The notes: a model not told the origin generated them from the sequence alone. Numbered from the stretch's first letter, positions 42,519 through 51,695 are shown. The stretch: DNA of 64,000 nucleotides from Candidatus Gemmiger stercorigallinarum (GCA_019119495.1 DWWX01000020.1:245738-309737), one strand, 5' to 3'. Program-made: numbers and translations.

Positions 42519-43541
42519 TTAATCCTTGAACTGTTTGAGGAAACGCAGGTCGTTTTCAAACAGCAGGCCGATGTTGTTGATGCCGTACTTGAGCATGGCA
42601 ATGCGCTCGATGCCGATGCCGAAGGCCAGGCCGGAATAAACATTGGGGTCGATGCCGCAGTTTTCCAGCACGCTGTGGTGGACGATGCCGGCGCCCAGCA
42701 CCTCGATCCAGCCGGTGTGCTTGCACAGCGGGCAGCCCTTGCCGCCGCACTCGAAGCAGGAGACGTCCACCTCGACGCTGGGCTCGGTGAAGGGGAAGTA
42801 GGACGGGCGCAGGCGGGTTTTGACGCCGGCGCCGAACAGCGCCTGCACAAACTGGTCCAGCATGCCCTGCAGGTCGCACAGGGTGATATGCCTGTCCACC
42901 ACCAGACCCTCCATCTGGTGGAACATGGGCGAGTGGGTGGCGTCCGAGTCGGAGCGGAACACCCGGCCGGGCACCAGCACCTTGATGGGGGGCTTCTGCC
43001 GGTCCATGACGCGGATCTGGCCGCCGGAGGTCTGGGTGCGCAGCACGATGTCCTCGGCCACATAGAAGGTATCCTGCATATCGCGGGCGGGGTGGTTTTT
43101 GGGCACGTTCAGGCGGGTGAAGTTGTGGTCGTCGTCCTCAATCTCAGGGCCTTCGTAGATGTCAAAGCCCATGCCGGCAAAGGCGTCCACGATCTGGTTT
43201 TTGACCAGCGTGATGGGGTGCAGGTTGCCCATCTCCCGGCGGACGCCGGGCAGGGTGATGTCCACCGCCTCGGCCCTGTTGCGGGCTTCCAGCTCGATGC
43301 GCTCGATCTCGGCGTTCAGCTGCTGGTAGCGGGCCTCGGCCCAGGCCTTGCACTCGTTGATGGTCTTGCCGGCGGCGGGGCGCTCTTCTTTGGGCACATC
43401 CCGCAGGCCCTTCATCAGGCCGGCCACGCTGCCGTTTTTGCCCAGATACTTCTGCCAGAAGGCAGAAAGCTCCTCTTTGCTGCGCACGCCGGCGGCGTCG
43501 GCCTCCAGCTGTTCTTTCAGTGCGCGGATCTTTTCTTCCAT
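42519..43541 (-). CDS. pheS: Phenylalanyl-tRNA synthetase alpha subunit
   Basis: 340 residues. N-terminal coiled coil that grips tRNA (about 1-90), then the class II core with [16 protein letters not shown] (motif 1 area), [36 protein letters not shown] (motif 2) and [14 protein letters not shown] (motif 3). The ATG at 43541 has CGAGGTG upstream; the 389-residue ORF-track version extends into the T-box terminator and is wrong. Expression is controlled by the T-box leader. Confidence 0.97.
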   Translation of the reverse strand: MEEKIRALKEQLEADAAGVRSKEELSAFWQKYLGKNGSVAGLMKGLRDVPKEERPAAGKTINECKAWAEARYQQLNAEIERIELEARNRAEAVDITLPGVRREMGNLHPITLVKNQIVDAFAGMGFDIYEGPEIEDDDHNFTRLNVPKNHPARDMQDTFYVAEDIVLRTQTSGGQIRVMDRQKPPIKVLVPGRVFRSDSDATHSPMFHQMEGLVVDRHITLCDLQGMLDQFVQALFGAGVKTRLRPSYFPFTEPSVEVDVSCFECGGKGCPLCKHTGWIEVLGAGIVHHSVLENCGIDPNVYSGLAFGIGIERIAMLKYGINNIGLLFENDLRFLKQFKD

Positions 43542-43602
43542 AATACACCTCGTTTTCGATTGTCGGCCGGTGCCGGCCGCTGGCGCAAACAGACGTAAAC
43601 AG

Positions 43603-43918
43603 AAAAACGGCTCCGTCCCTGGCATAAGAGCCAATGGGACGAAGCCGTTTGCAACACTCCGCGGTACCACCCGTATTCCGCCGTGCAAAGACGGCGGCGC
43701 TTGTTTCTGCCGGTAACGGTGCAGGGCCGTCCCGCGTTACTGGGCGTAAAAGCCGTTCGCACGGGCCACTCGGGAGCGAACTTCGGCGCAGCGCCGTTCG
43801 GGGGACCTTTCAGCCGGTGAGTCCCCTCTCTGCCAATGCCTGCCGTTTGGGGCGGGCCGCGCCGCGTGTGCGGCAGCCGGGCAGCTGCGATTACTTTCTC
43901 CGTCAAGGTGTTTCGCCA
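43603..43918 (-). ncRNA. T-box leader responding to tRNA(Phe)
   Basis: The minus-strand leader contains the T-box antiterminator sequence GGGTGGTACCGCGG (43659-43672) and, just after it, a terminator hairpin AACGGCTTCGTCCC / GGGACGGAGCCGTT with T5 (43603-43650). Stem I starts near 43918. A TTC (Phe) codon in GAAGTTCGCTC (43778-43780) is the likely specifier. Uncharged tRNA(Phe) would stabilise the antiterminator and switch on pheST. It explains most of the 480-base gap before pheS. Confidence 0.92.
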
Positions 43919-43931
43919 TAGACTGGTTTCT

Positions 43932-43960
43932 ATTTTATGCGTTTGGGCGGCGTTCGTCAA
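43932..43960 (-). promoter_or_regulatory. Promoter of pheST
   Basis: Minus strand TTGACG (43955-43960), 17-base spacer, TAAAAT (43932-43937), just upstream of the T-box. Confidence 0.85.
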
Positions 43961-44024
43961 GGGGTGGGGCGAACAATTTTAAAGGTTTGCCGCCAACGCA
44001 GGCTCCGGGCAGGCCGCCCTGGCG

Positions 44025-44540
44025 TCACTGAACCGCAGACTGCGCAGCCCCGGCAAGATACCCCTGCAAACTGCGCAGCGCCGCCGGGTCATCGGGATAG
44101 TAAATCAGCAGCCCTTCACTGCCCGGCAGCTGCACAGCAAGCAAATTATCATCCATCACCATCAAGTAGGTGGCGTCTGCCGTCTCTGCGTCCCAGGTCA
44201 GCAGAAGGTAGGCCGCGCACTCTGTCATGCCAGGGCTGGCGGTTTGGGGCCAGGGCAGCAGGTTGCGCAGCGCCGGGCGGTACTGCGTTTGGCTAAGCAG
44301 CTCTATCACCCGGGTATAGGCCTCATCATCGGTGGCAAGGCCCTGCAGTTCGGCCGTATCGGGCACAAATTTGCCGTCGATCAGCTGCAGGCTATCCCAA
44401 ATGCAGCTGACAGCCTGCGGCTGCCTGCCATCGCTGCCGGAAACCTGCGAAAACGTCCGGGGCAACAGCCGCCAGGTGAGCAGAGCGGCCAGCAGGACAG
44501 CCGCCACGGCCAAGACGGCAAAACGCTTGCGGATGCGCAT
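44025..44540 (-). CDS. Membrane-anchored hypothetical protein
   Basis: 171 residues. A basic start MRIRKRF and one hydrophobic helix (AVLAVAAVLLAALLTWRLL) suggest a signal anchor with the rest outside. The outer part has LQLIDGKFVPDTAELQGLA and ATYLMVMDDNLLAVQLPGSEGLLIYYP but no motif I know. It has a perfect AAGGAGG site and its own promoter, so it is a real gene. Genes on both sides are unrelated housekeeping loci. No function can be given. Confidence 0.7.
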   Translation of the reverse strand: MRIRKRFAVLAVAAVLLAALLTWRLLPRTFSQVSGSDGRQPQAVSCIWDSLQLIDGKFVPDTAELQGLATDDEAYTRVIELLSQTQYRPALRNLLPWPQTASPGMTECAAYLLLTWDAETADATYLMVMDDNLLAVQLPGSEGLLIYYPDDPAALRSLQGYLAGAAQSAVQ

Positions 44541-44644
44541 ACCAGTTCCTCCTTACAGGGGTCGGGGAGACGGATAGGGTTTTGGGCCATACCAGAAGCC
44601 GCCAAAGCTGCCCGCGGTTCCCGATGTGCCCCGGCTTTGACCGC

Positions 44645-44673
44645 AGTATACCATTTCCGCCCATGCCCGGCAA
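44645..44673 (-). promoter_or_regulatory. Promoter of the membrane-anchored hypothetical gene
   Basis: Minus strand TTGCCG (44668-44673), 17-base spacer, TATACT (44645-44650), about 100 bases before the ATG. The rest of the 316-base gap (44674-44748) holds three near-repeats (ACGTAAAAT, ATGTAAAAT, ACGCAAAAT) and no gene. Confidence 0.6.
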
Positions 44674-44748
44674 GCGCCCCGCGCGCATTTTGCGTCGAAT
44701 TGACGTCCATTTTACATTGATTTTACGTTGGTTTGCGGCATGCTAAAA

Positions 44749-44807
44749 GCCGCGCCCCGGCACGGCGGAAGATACCCAAACAGGCTTCCGCCGGCGCGGG
44801 GCGCGGC
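44749..44807 (-). terminator. Terminator of the Bax-inhibitor-like gene
   Basis: A long stem, GCCGCGCCCCG with CGGGGCGCGGC plus an inner GGCGGAAG/CTTCCGCC stem, followed on the minus strand by TTTTAGC. AAAAA on the other side makes it potentially bidirectional. Confidence 0.85.
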
Positions 44808-44856
44808 AAAAATAGATTGGATCACGTTATGCCGGAAGTCTCCGGCCGCGGCACGC

Positions 44857-45660
44857 TCAGTTGCTGCGGCTGCGGCCCAGCAGGCGGATAACGTACAGGA
44901 AGATGTTGATATAGTCAAGATAAAGCTGCAGCGCGCCGATGATGGAGCTTTTGTGCAGCATGGCTTCGTCGCCGCCGAAGTAGGCGTAGAAGCTGCGCAG
45001 CTTCTGGGTGTCGTAAGCGGTAAAGCCCATGAACACCAGCAGGCCAACGGCGCACAGCAGCACGTCAAACAGGCCGAAGCTGCCCACGAACAGCATGCCG
45101 AACAGCGACACCACCAGCAGGGCGATCAGGCCGCCCATCAGCTTGGGGCCCCAGCCGGTCAGGTCCCGCTGGGTGCGCAAGCCGTACACGGCCATGATGC
45201 CGAAGTAGACCGCGCCCACCAGGAAAGCCAAGATCAGCGTGGACAGGTCGTAGACCACAAAGTAGACGCTGAGGTTGATGCCGGTCAGCGCCGCATAGGC
45301 AAAGAACATGGCCGTGGCGGTGGCGGGCTGTATCTTCTGCACCCGCATGGACAGCACCGCGACCAGGATCAGCTCGCCGATGGACAAAGCAAAGACCAGG
45401 CCGGTGTTCCACAGCGCGACAAACGCGCCCGAAATCACGGTGGCCAGCGCCACGGCGAAAGTAAGCATCAGGCCGGCGAACATCCAGCCAAAGGTGCGGG
45501 CCATGTACTGGCTCAGGGACAGGTACGGGCTTTCGGCATAGCCGGCGGCGCCGGCCTGCGCCTGCTGATACCGCTGCTGCTGATATTGCTGATACGCCTG
45601 GTCGTAACGGTCATTCTGCTCAGACCCGTTGCGGCGAGGATCATTTTCGTAATAAGCCAT
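44857..45660 (-). CDS. Bax inhibitor-1/YccA-family membrane protein
   Basis: 267 residues. A cytosolic Gln/Tyr-rich N-terminus (YDQAYQQYQQQRYQQAQ) is followed by seven membrane helices. Seen: ALTGINLSVYFVVYD and LLVFMGFTAYDTQKLRSFYAY, the family signature with the conserved Asp, and a C-terminal LQLYLDYINIFLYVIRLL. Bacterial members such as YetJ act as pH-sensitive calcium leak channels; the role here is only inferred. The ATG at 45660 has AAAGGGG. TATAAT 16 bases after TTCATTTG-type sequence marks a likely promoter near 45695. Confidence 0.9.
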   Translation of the reverse strand: MAYYENDPRRNGSEQNDRYDQAYQQYQQQRYQQAQAGAAGYAESPYLSLSQYMARTFGWMFAGLMLTFAVALATVISGAFVALWNTGLVFALSIGELILVAVLSMRVQKIQPATATAMFFAYAALTGINLSVYFVVYDLSTLILAFLVGAVYFGIMAVYGLRTQRDLTGWGPKLMGGLIALLVVSLFGMLFVGSFGLFDVLLCAVGLLVFMGFTAYDTQKLRSFYAYFGGDEAMLHKSSIIGALQLYLDYINIFLYVIRLLGRSRSN

Positions 45661-45891
45661 AGTTGATTTCCCCTTTCTGTTTGGGTACACTTATTATATA
45701 CCCAAACAAATGAAAAATGTGTAAATTATCTATGAACTGTTGGGGGAACGGGCCGGTATTTGCTATAAAAGCATCAGGCTGCACCGCTGTTTTCCTGCTT
45801 TTGCGGCCGGCCCCTCTGCAAAGCTGCCGGCGGGGGGGGCTTGCCGCAGCGGCCGGGAGCCGTTTCCCCACAAACGCCAAAGGAGGCTGCC

Positions 45892-46998
45892 ATGCCCTGT
45901 TCCGCCGCGCCGTTCGGCATCTATCTGCATATTCCCTACTGCCCGGCCAAGTGCCGGTACTGCGACTTTTTCTCCCGCCCGGGCTGCCGGGCGGTGCCGC
46001 AGGACTACTGCGATGCCCTGCTGCGGGAACTGCGCAAAAATACCCGCCGGCCCAACACGCTGTATTTCGGCGGCGGAACGCCGGCGCTGCTCTCCCCCGC
46101 CCAGGCGGCCGCGCTGATTGAGGCCGCCGACCCGCTGCCGGGGGCGGAGATCACGCTGGAGGCCAACCCCGATGTGGTGACGCCGGAGACACTGAAGGGT
46201 TTCCGCGCCGCCGGGGTGACGCGCATCAGCTTTGGCGTGCAGAGCGCCGACGACGCCCAGCTGCGCCGCCTGGGCCGCACCCACACCGCGGCGGGGGCCG
46301 CGCAGGCGCTGGACTGGGCGGTGCAGGCGGGCTTTGACGAGATCTGCGGCGACATCATGCTGGCGCTGCCGGGGTATTCAAACGCCGAATTTGACCGCAC
46401 GCTGGCGCTTTTGAAGGACGGCGGCTGCACCCATATCTCGGCCTACCTGCTCAAGATCGAGCCGGGCACCGCCTTTTTCAAACATCCGCCGGCGGACCTC
46501 CCGGACGGGGACGCGGCGGCGGATTTTTACCTGTACGCAGTGCAGCGGCTGGCCGAGGAAGGTTACCCCCAGTACGAGATCAGCAACTTTGCCGGGCCGG
46601 AGCACCGGGGCCGGCACAACCTGCTGTACTGGGACTGCCGGGACTACCTGGGCCTTGGCCCCGCCGCCCACAGCTGCCTGGACAGCGTGCGCAGCTTTTG
46701 GCCTGCCGGGCCGGGCGCGGTGGAGGCCTTTATTGCTGGGACGCTGGAACCCCGGACCGAGGGCATCTGCGACGCCGAGGACTATCTGATGCTGCGGCTG
46801 CGGCTGCGGGACGGGCTGGACCTGGAGCAGTACGCCGCCCGGTTCGGCGGGGCGCTGAACCCGCGGCAGCGGGCCTTTGCCGGGCAGTGCGCTGCCGCCG
46901 GCTACGCCGAATTTGACGGCAGGGTGCTGCGCCTGACGCCGCGGGGGCTGCTGGTGCAGAACAGCATCGTATCCGAGCTGATGGCGGAGGAAGAATAA
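45892..46998 (+). CDS. hemW: Radical SAM heme-chaperone/coproporphyrinogen oxidase-like protein HemW
   Basis: 368 residues. IYLHIPYCPAKCRYCDFFS (CX3CX2C), TLYFGGGTPALL, LEANPDVVTPETL, RISFGVQS and HNLLYWDCRDYLGLGPAAHS (HNxxYW, a HemW mark). HemW binds heme and passes it to apoproteins; most relatives do not have true HemN activity. The ATG at 45892 has AAAGGAGG at 5 bases; the earlier ORF-track start lacks one. It is alone on the plus strand here and is followed by a bidirectional terminator. Confidence 0.93.
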   Translation: MPCSAAPFGIYLHIPYCPAKCRYCDFFSRPGCRAVPQDYCDALLRELRKNTRRPNTLYFGGGTPALLSPAQAAALIEAADPLPGAEITLEANPDVVTPETLKGFRAAGVTRISFGVQSADDAQLRRLGRTHTAAGAAQALDWAVQAGFDEICGDIMLALPGYSNAEFDRTLALLKDGGCTHISAYLLKIEPGTAFFKHPPADLPDGDAAADFYLYAVQRLAEEGYPQYEISNFAGPEHRGRHNLLYWDCRDYLGLGPAAHSCLDSVRSFWPAGPGAVEAFIAGTLEPRTEGICDAEDYLMLRLRLRDGLDLEQYAARFGGALNPRQRAFAGQCAAAGYAEFDGRVLRLTPRGLLVQNSIVSELMAEEE

Positions 46999-47004
46999 AA
47001 AGCG

Positions 47005-47031
47005 AAAGCGCCAGGGGCGGACCGGCGCTTT
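47005..47031. terminator. Short bidirectional terminator between hemW and the XRE gene
   Basis: AAAGCGCC and GGCGCTTT pair across 11 bases. It lies just after the hemW stop and just after the convergent XRE gene stop. Confidence 0.65.
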
Positions 47032-47056
47032 GGCGCGGCGGTTTTGCCGGCCGCGG

Positions 47057-47680
47057 TCACAGCTTGTCCCAAAGGCGCAGGCGGGTCAACAGCAGCAGTG
47101 CAACGGCATATTCTGCTGCCAGGAAAATACCATTGGTCACCAGGTAAAGATGCGGGATCGGCAGAACGTCCGTCAGCCAGCCTGCCAGCACAAAAAGCGG
47201 CAGAAACAGCCCCACAGCACAGCCGGCTTTGACCATCCAGCGGGCAGGGCGCGCCGGGGACAGCATCCGCCCAACGCCGTAGCAGACCACGCCAATGCCC
47301 TGCACCACCATGCCGCCCGCAATGTAGTCGGCCGTCTGTTTTTCGTGCCAGGCGGCCAGGGCGCAAACCAGCCCGACCCCCAGGAAAAACAGCGCCGCCA
47401 GATACAGCACCCGGCTGGCAAAAGCGGCGTCCAGCCGGCGCGCCGGGGCGGGCCCGGCTTCCGGCGGCGTGCCCCGGCTGCCCTTGAGCAGATAGTCGGT
47501 GGTGACGCAGAACAGCTCGCTCAGGGCAATGATTTTATCCAGCTCCGGCTGGGCCTGGGCGGATTCCCACTTGGATACCGCCTGGCGGGAGACGTTCAGT
47601 TTTTCGGCAAGCTGTTCCTGCGAAAGCCCGTGTTCGCGGCGCAGCTGCTGGATACGGTCGGCAAGGGTCGGTTGGTTCAT
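47057..47680 (-). CDS. XRE-family regulator with membrane-spanning C-terminus
   Basis: 207 residues. Residues about 7-65 are a Cro/CI helix-turn-helix (IQQLRREHGLSQEQLAEKLNVSRQAVSKWES, then TTDYLLKG). Residues about 90-205 contain four to five hydrophobic helices. Membrane-bound XRE proteins of this kind are common in gut Firmicutes; their signals are unknown. The ATG at 47680 has AGGAGA at 9 bases. No partner gene is evident next to it. Confidence 0.85.
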   Translation of the reverse strand: MNQPTLADRIQQLRREHGLSQEQLAEKLNVSRQAVSKWESAQAQPELDKIIALSELFCVTTDYLLKGSRGTPPEAGPAPARRLDAAFASRVLYLAALFFLGVGLVCALAAWHEKQTADYIAGGMVVQGIGVVCYGVGRMLSPARPARWMVKAGCAVGLFLPLFVLAGWLTDVLPIPHLYLVTNGIFLAAEYAVALLLLTRLRLWDKL

Positions 47681-47887
47681 CGTCTGGTTTCTCCTGTTTC
47701 CGGGGCGTGCCCCATTTGTTGCGGCCTTATCGTACCATTTTGGCCGGTTGCGGGGCAAGCAAGTCAGGCTGGAAGTTTGTCAACCGGGGGTTGCGCCGGA
47801 TATATGGCGCGTTGTCATGCCGTTTGGGGAGTTTCCGGTCACTTTTCTGGCACACCACCCCGGCCCGCGCAGCACGATACAGCAATC

Positions 47888-47928
47888 GCCGCCTTTGCCC
47901 TCGAAAGAGGGCAGGGGCGGCGGTTTTG
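47888..47928 (+). repeat. GC-rich hairpin with T-run in the plsY-XRE gap
   Basis: CGCCGCC...GCCCTC-GAAA-GAGGGC...GGCGGCG followed by TTTTGT on the plus strand. It is terminator-shaped but points the wrong way for plsY, and no plus-strand gene ends here. The rest of 47681-47950 shows nothing clear. Confidence 0.45.
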
Positions 47929-47950
47929 TATCTGCCGTTTCCAGCAGCCG

Positions 47951-48610
47951 TCATTTCTTTTTGGTAAAGCGGTACTCGGTGCCATCCTTCAGGCGCTGGA
48001 TGTTGGAGCGGTGCATATAGATGACCATGCCGCCCATGATGGCCGCGCAGACGCCGATGAACACCAGCGACGGCAGGTTGGCCCCCTGCCAGGCCCAGTA
48101 AACGATGGCCAGGATGGGATACAGCCCCGCCACGATGATACTGCCCAGCGAGACGATGCGGGTGATGGCAAACTCGATCAAAAAGATGATCAGCAGCGCC
48201 AGCACCACCACCGGAGAGGTGGCCAGAATGGCGCCCGCGCCCACCAGCACGCCCTTGCCGCCCTTGAAGCCGAAGTAAACGGGCAGCGTGTGGCCGATGA
48301 CCGCAAAGATACCGGCCAGGTAGGCGCCGCAGACCGGCTCGATCCCGGTGCCGGCGAGCAGCCATGCAAAGATCAGGCGGCCCAGCAGCACGGCAACCGC
48401 GCCCTTGGCCACATCGCCCACCGCGGTGGCGGCACCGGCGGCCTTGCCGTAGTTGCGCAGCATGTTGGTCATGCCCGCGCTGCCGCTGCCGTGGGTGCGC
48501 ACATCGTCGTGGCAGAAGTGCTTGGAGATCAAAATGCCGAACACGATGCTGCCCAAAAGATAAGCTTCGGCCGCCACAAGAATACAGGCCGCGATCAGTT
48601 TGAATCCCAT
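47951..48610 (-). CDS. plsY: Acyl-phosphate glycerol-3-phosphate acyltransferase
   Basis: 219 residues with five to six membrane helices. Seen: YLLGSIVFGILISK, DVRTHGSGSAGMTNMLRNYGK (motif 1, the active site SGSxGxTN), VYFGFKGGKGVLVGAG (motif 2, phosphate-binding GKG) and the motif 3 region near the C-terminus. PlsY starts membrane phospholipid synthesis with acyl phosphate from PlsX. The ribosome binding site is GGAGGAGG. It follows der by 25 bases, the same order as in several Firmicutes. Confidence 0.95.
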   Translation of the reverse strand: MGFKLIAACILVAAEAYLLGSIVFGILISKHFCHDDVRTHGSGSAGMTNMLRNYGKAAGAATAVGDVAKGAVAVLLGRLIFAWLLAGTGIEPVCGAYLAGIFAVIGHTLPVYFGFKGGKGVLVGAGAILATSPVVVLALLIIFLIEFAITRIVSLGSIIVAGLYPILAIVYWAWQGANLPSLVFIGVCAAIMGGMVIYMHRSNIQRLKDGTEYRFTKKK

Positions 48611-48635
48611 GGAAAATCCTCCTCCAACAGATAAG

Positions 48636-49970
48636 TCAGGCGCGGGCAGTGCCGTCGCCGTGCTCCCGCACCAGCATGCGGATGGGGGTGCCGGTCATGC
48701 CGAACGTCTCGCGGATCTGGTTTTCCAGATACCGCTTGTACGAAAAGTGGAACAGCGCCTTCTGGTTGACAAAGCAGACAAACGTCGGCGGCCGGGTGGA
48801 GCTTTGGGTCATGTAGAAGATCTTGAGCCGCTTGCCCTTGTCGGAAGGCGGCTGCACGCGGGCGGTGGCGCGGGCCAGCATCTCGTTGAGGGCACCGGTG
48901 GGGATGCGGGTGCCGTTCTGCATATCCACAAAGCGGATGGTCTCGAACAGCTTGTCGATGCGCTGGCCGGTCTTGGCGCTGATAAACAGGATGGGCGCGT
49001 AGGACATAAAGCTGAAATCCTCGGCCAGCTGCTTGCGCATGGCGTCCATGGTGTAGCTGTCCTTCTCGACCAGGTCCCACTTGTTCACCGCGATGATGCA
49101 GGCCTTGCCCTGCTCGTGGGCGTAGCCGGCAACTTTCGAGTCCTGCTCGGTGAAGCCCTCGGTGGCGTCGATCATGATGACGCATACGCGGCTGCGCTCG
49201 ACCGCGGCCAGGCTGCGCAGCACGCTGTACCGCTCGACGCCGCTTTCCACCTTGCCCTTTTTGCGCAGGCCGGCGGTATCGGTAAAGATGAACTTGCCGT
49301 ACTTGTTGTCCACCGCGGTGTCGATGGCGTCGCGGGTGGTGCCGGCCTCGTTGGCGACGATCATGCGGTCCTCGCCCAGGATATGGTTGACCAGGCTGGA
49401 CTTGCCCACGTTGGGCCGGCCGATGACCGCCACGGGGATGCGCTCGTCATCCTCCGGCTGCTCGTCCGAGAAATCCAGGTGGTCGCAGACGGCGTCCAGC
49501 AGGTCGCCGGTGCCGTGGCCATGCACGCCGGAGACGGGGTACAGCTCGCCGATGCCCAGCGAGTAAAAGTCGTACAGCTCCATGGGCGGCTCGCCGACGG
49601 AATCGCACTTGCTGACCGCCAGCACGATGGGCTTGCCGCTGCGCATCAGCATGCCGGCAATGTCCACGTCCTGCGGCGTGACGCCGGCGGTGACGTCGCA
49701 CAGCATGATGACGCAGTCGGCCGAGTCGATGGCGATCTGGGCCTGGCGGCGCATATGGGCCAGGATGCCGTCGTCGATGTTGGGCTCGATGCCGCCGGTG
49801 TCCACCAGCAGAAACTGGTGGCCGTTCCACTCGCAGTCGCAGAAAATGCGGTCGCGGGTGACGCCGGGGGTATCCTCCACAATGGCCAGGCGCTGGCCGG
49901 TGAGCTTGTTGAACAGCGTCGACTTGCCCACGTTGGGCCGGCCGACGATGGCTACGATCGGTTTTGGCAT
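48636..49970 (-). CDS. der: Ribosome biogenesis GTPase Der (EngA)
   Basis: 444 residues with two tandem G domains and a C-terminal KH-like domain. First: GRPNVGKSTLFN, DTPGVT and AVSKCD; second: GRPNVGKSSLVNHIL, DTAGLRKKGKVE and AVNKWDL. The C-terminus ends in IRMLVREHGDG. Der acts in 50S assembly. The ATG at 49970 has AAGGGGAG at 8 bases. Only 4 bases separate it from the DUF512 gene, a pairing conserved in Clostridia. Confidence 0.96.
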   Translation of the reverse strand: MPKPIVAIVGRPNVGKSTLFNKLTGQRLAIVEDTPGVTRDRIFCDCEWNGHQFLLVDTGGIEPNIDDGILAHMRRQAQIAIDSADCVIMLCDVTAGVTPQDVDIAGMLMRSGKPIVLAVSKCDSVGEPPMELYDFYSLGIGELYPVSGVHGHGTGDLLDAVCDHLDFSDEQPEDDERIPVAVIGRPNVGKSSLVNHILGEDRMIVANEAGTTRDAIDTAVDNKYGKFIFTDTAGLRKKGKVESGVERYSVLRSLAAVERSRVCVIMIDATEGFTEQDSKVAGYAHEQGKACIIAVNKWDLVEKDSYTMDAMRKQLAEDFSFMSYAPILFISAKTGQRIDKLFETIRFVDMQNGTRIPTGALNEMLARATARVQPPSDKGKRLKIFYMTQSSTRPPTFVCFVNQKALFHFSYKRYLENQIRETFGMTGTPIRMLVREHGDGTARA

Positions 49971-49974
49971 TTTG

Positions 49975-51342
49975 TCACTCCCCTTTCGGTTTGCGTTTGC
50001 GCAGGCGGGCGGCAAGGCCGGCCAGCCGTTTGGCGGGGGCCTGGGCGGTCAGCAGGGCGCGGCAGCAGCCCGCGCCGTCGGTGGGCAGCACCTGCACCCG
50101 GCAGCCCAGCTCTTTGCCCAGCTGCCCGGTGGTGATGTCGTCCAGAAAGGCGCCCTCGCCGTCCCGGAGCATGACTTCCGGCACGCCCAGGGTGCGGCTG
50201 TGCAGTCTGCCCTTGCACTGGCGGATGATGTCGGTGGCGGTGACCAGCCCCGCCACGCTGACGTTGCCGCCGAAAAAGTGGTTCTGGATGGGATGCACCG
50301 TAATGTCCACCTGCGGATACTGGCGGTGCAGCGTGTCCGCCATCTGCCCGATCAGCGGCGCGGCCAGCGTGCCGGTGACGATGTCAATGCTGCGGGGCAG
50401 CACCAGGCCGCGGGGCTCGGCCAGCTCCTCCAGGAAGGTGTCGTGGTACTGCCGCCACATGCCCACGCCGTCCTCCAGCTGGGCGTAGTCGTCGTAAAAC
50501 TCCGCCTGGGGCAGCGGGCGGCCGGCGGTCAGGTACCATTCGTCGCTGGGGTAAACGATGCTGCGGCCGTACTCGGCGCGGCATTTGTTGCTGTACTCTT
50601 CCAGGATGTCCAGCGTCTCGGCGGCGGAGGCCGCGTCGTAGGGTTCCAGATGGTACAGCCCCTTGCGGTGGGACGTCACCCCGGCCGGCACCGCGGCGAT
50701 GCTGCCCACCTGGGGGCGCAGCGCCAGCAGGTCGTCCAGCGTGCGGCGCAGCTCGTCCCCGTCGTTGACGCCCCGGCAGAGCACCAGCTGGCAGTTCATC
50801 TCGATGCCGCCCTTGGCAAACCGGTCCAGATAGGCCAGCGTGTCCGCGGCCTTTTTGTTGGCCATCATCCGCACCCGCAGCGCGGGGTTGGTGGTGTGCA
50901 CCGAGATGAAGATGGGGCTGATGTGCATCTGGATGATGCGCTCCACCTCCCGCTCGGAGAGGTTGGTCATGGTGATGTAGTTGCCGAACAGGAAGGACAG
51001 GCGCTCGTCGTCGTCCTTGAAATACAGGCTTTTGCGCAGGCCGCGGGGCAGCTGGTCGATGAAGCAGAACATACAGTGGTTGTCGCAGCTGTGCTTTTCG
51101 TCGCCCAGGTAGGTCTTGAAATTGCAGCCCAGCGGCTCGTACTCCCCTTTTTCCACCTGGATGGTGCGCTGCCTGCCGTCCCGGCAGATCGCCAGGGGGA
51201 AGCGGGCCGCCACCGTATAATACTGATAGTCCAGCATATCGGCCATCTGGTGGCCGTCGGCGGAAAGCAGCGTGCAGCCGGGCAAAATGCCCAGCCGCTC
51301 GGCCGGGGAGCCGGGGTCCACGCTTACCACGCGCAGCGCCAT
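49975..51342 (-). CDS. DUF512 radical SAM-like protein with PDZ-type N-terminus
   Basis: 455 residues. An N-terminal PDZ-like stretch (VDPGSPAERLGILPGCTLLS) is followed by CDNHCMFCFIDQLPRGLRKSLYFKDDD, a CX3CX2C cluster motif, then GNYITMTNLSEREVERI and the DUF512 C-terminal half (SIDIVTGTLAAPLI, ITVHPIQNHFFGGNVSVAGL). The exact reaction is unknown, but genes of this type are widespread in Firmicutes next to der, which suggests a link to translation. The ATG has AGGAGGT. Confidence 0.88.
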   Translation of the reverse strand: MALRVVSVDPGSPAERLGILPGCTLLSADGHQMADMLDYQYYTVAARFPLAICRDGRQRTIQVEKGEYEPLGCNFKTYLGDEKHSCDNHCMFCFIDQLPRGLRKSLYFKDDDERLSFLFGNYITMTNLSEREVERIIQMHISPIFISVHTTNPALRVRMMANKKAADTLAYLDRFAKGGIEMNCQLVLCRGVNDGDELRRTLDDLLALRPQVGSIAAVPAGVTSHRKGLYHLEPYDAASAAETLDILEEYSNKCRAEYGRSIVYPSDEWYLTAGRPLPQAEFYDDYAQLEDGVGMWRQYHDTFLEELAEPRGLVLPRSIDIVTGTLAAPLIGQMADTLHRQYPQVDITVHPIQNHFFGGNVSVAGLVTATDIIRQCKGRLHSRTLGVPEVMLRDGEGAFLDDITTGQLGKELGCRVQVLPTDGAGCCRALLTAQAPAKRLAGLAARLRKRKPKGE

Positions 51343-51442
51343 GGCGAAACCTCCTGTCTGTATCTACGTCAAGAATACCCGCCGCAGGCGGCGGAAACGG
51401 GCGGAACCTGGCGGGGCCGCCGCCAAAGATTGAACAAGTGGC

Positions 51443-51474
51443 AAAGAAAAAGGGAAGGGCTTTGCCCTCCCCTT
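51443..51474 (-). terminator. Terminator of yceD-rpmF
   Basis: AGGGGAGGGC-AAA-GCCCTTCCCT stem followed by TTTTTCTTT on the minus strand, 11 bases after the rpmF stop. Confidence 0.85.
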
Positions 51475-51484
51475 GTAAGAACGC

Positions 51485-51670
51485 TCAGGCCTCTTTGACC
51501 TTGACGACTTCCTGGCCCTTGTAGTAGCCGCACTTGCCGCACACCTGGTGGGGCACCGTCAGCTCACCGCACTGAGGACATTTCACCAGCGTAGGAGCCT
51601 CCAGCTTCCAGACATTGGAACGACGCTTGTCGCGGCGGGCTTTGGATTGTTTTCTCTTGGGTACTGCCAT
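51485..51670 (-). CDS. rpmF: Ribosomal protein L32
   Basis: 61 residues. MAVPKRKQSKARRDKRRS start and a zinc ribbon with two CxxC pairs (CPQCGE, CGKCGY) are diagnostic for the zinc-binding form of L32. The ribosome binding site AAGGAGGT is strong. The yceD-rpmF pair is conserved across bacteria, and both are driven from the promoter at 52223-52251. Confidence 0.97.
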   Translation of the reverse strand: MAVPKRKQSKARRDKRRSNVWKLEAPTLVKCPQCGELTVPHQVCGKCGYYKGQEVVKVKEA

Positions 51671-51695
51671 GTTTAAGCACCTCCTTGGTGAAATT

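Noticed and set aside
40014-43598. 1194-residue plus-strand ORF opposite pheT and pheS
   Set aside because: It is antisense to two clearly identified genes, is rich in Ala/Gly/Val/His/Gln/Asp, and has no motif. It results from GC-rich third codon positions.
43517-43960. ORF of 147 residues upstream of pheS
   Set aside because: The region is a T-box leader with antiterminator and terminator; the reading frame has no coding signal.
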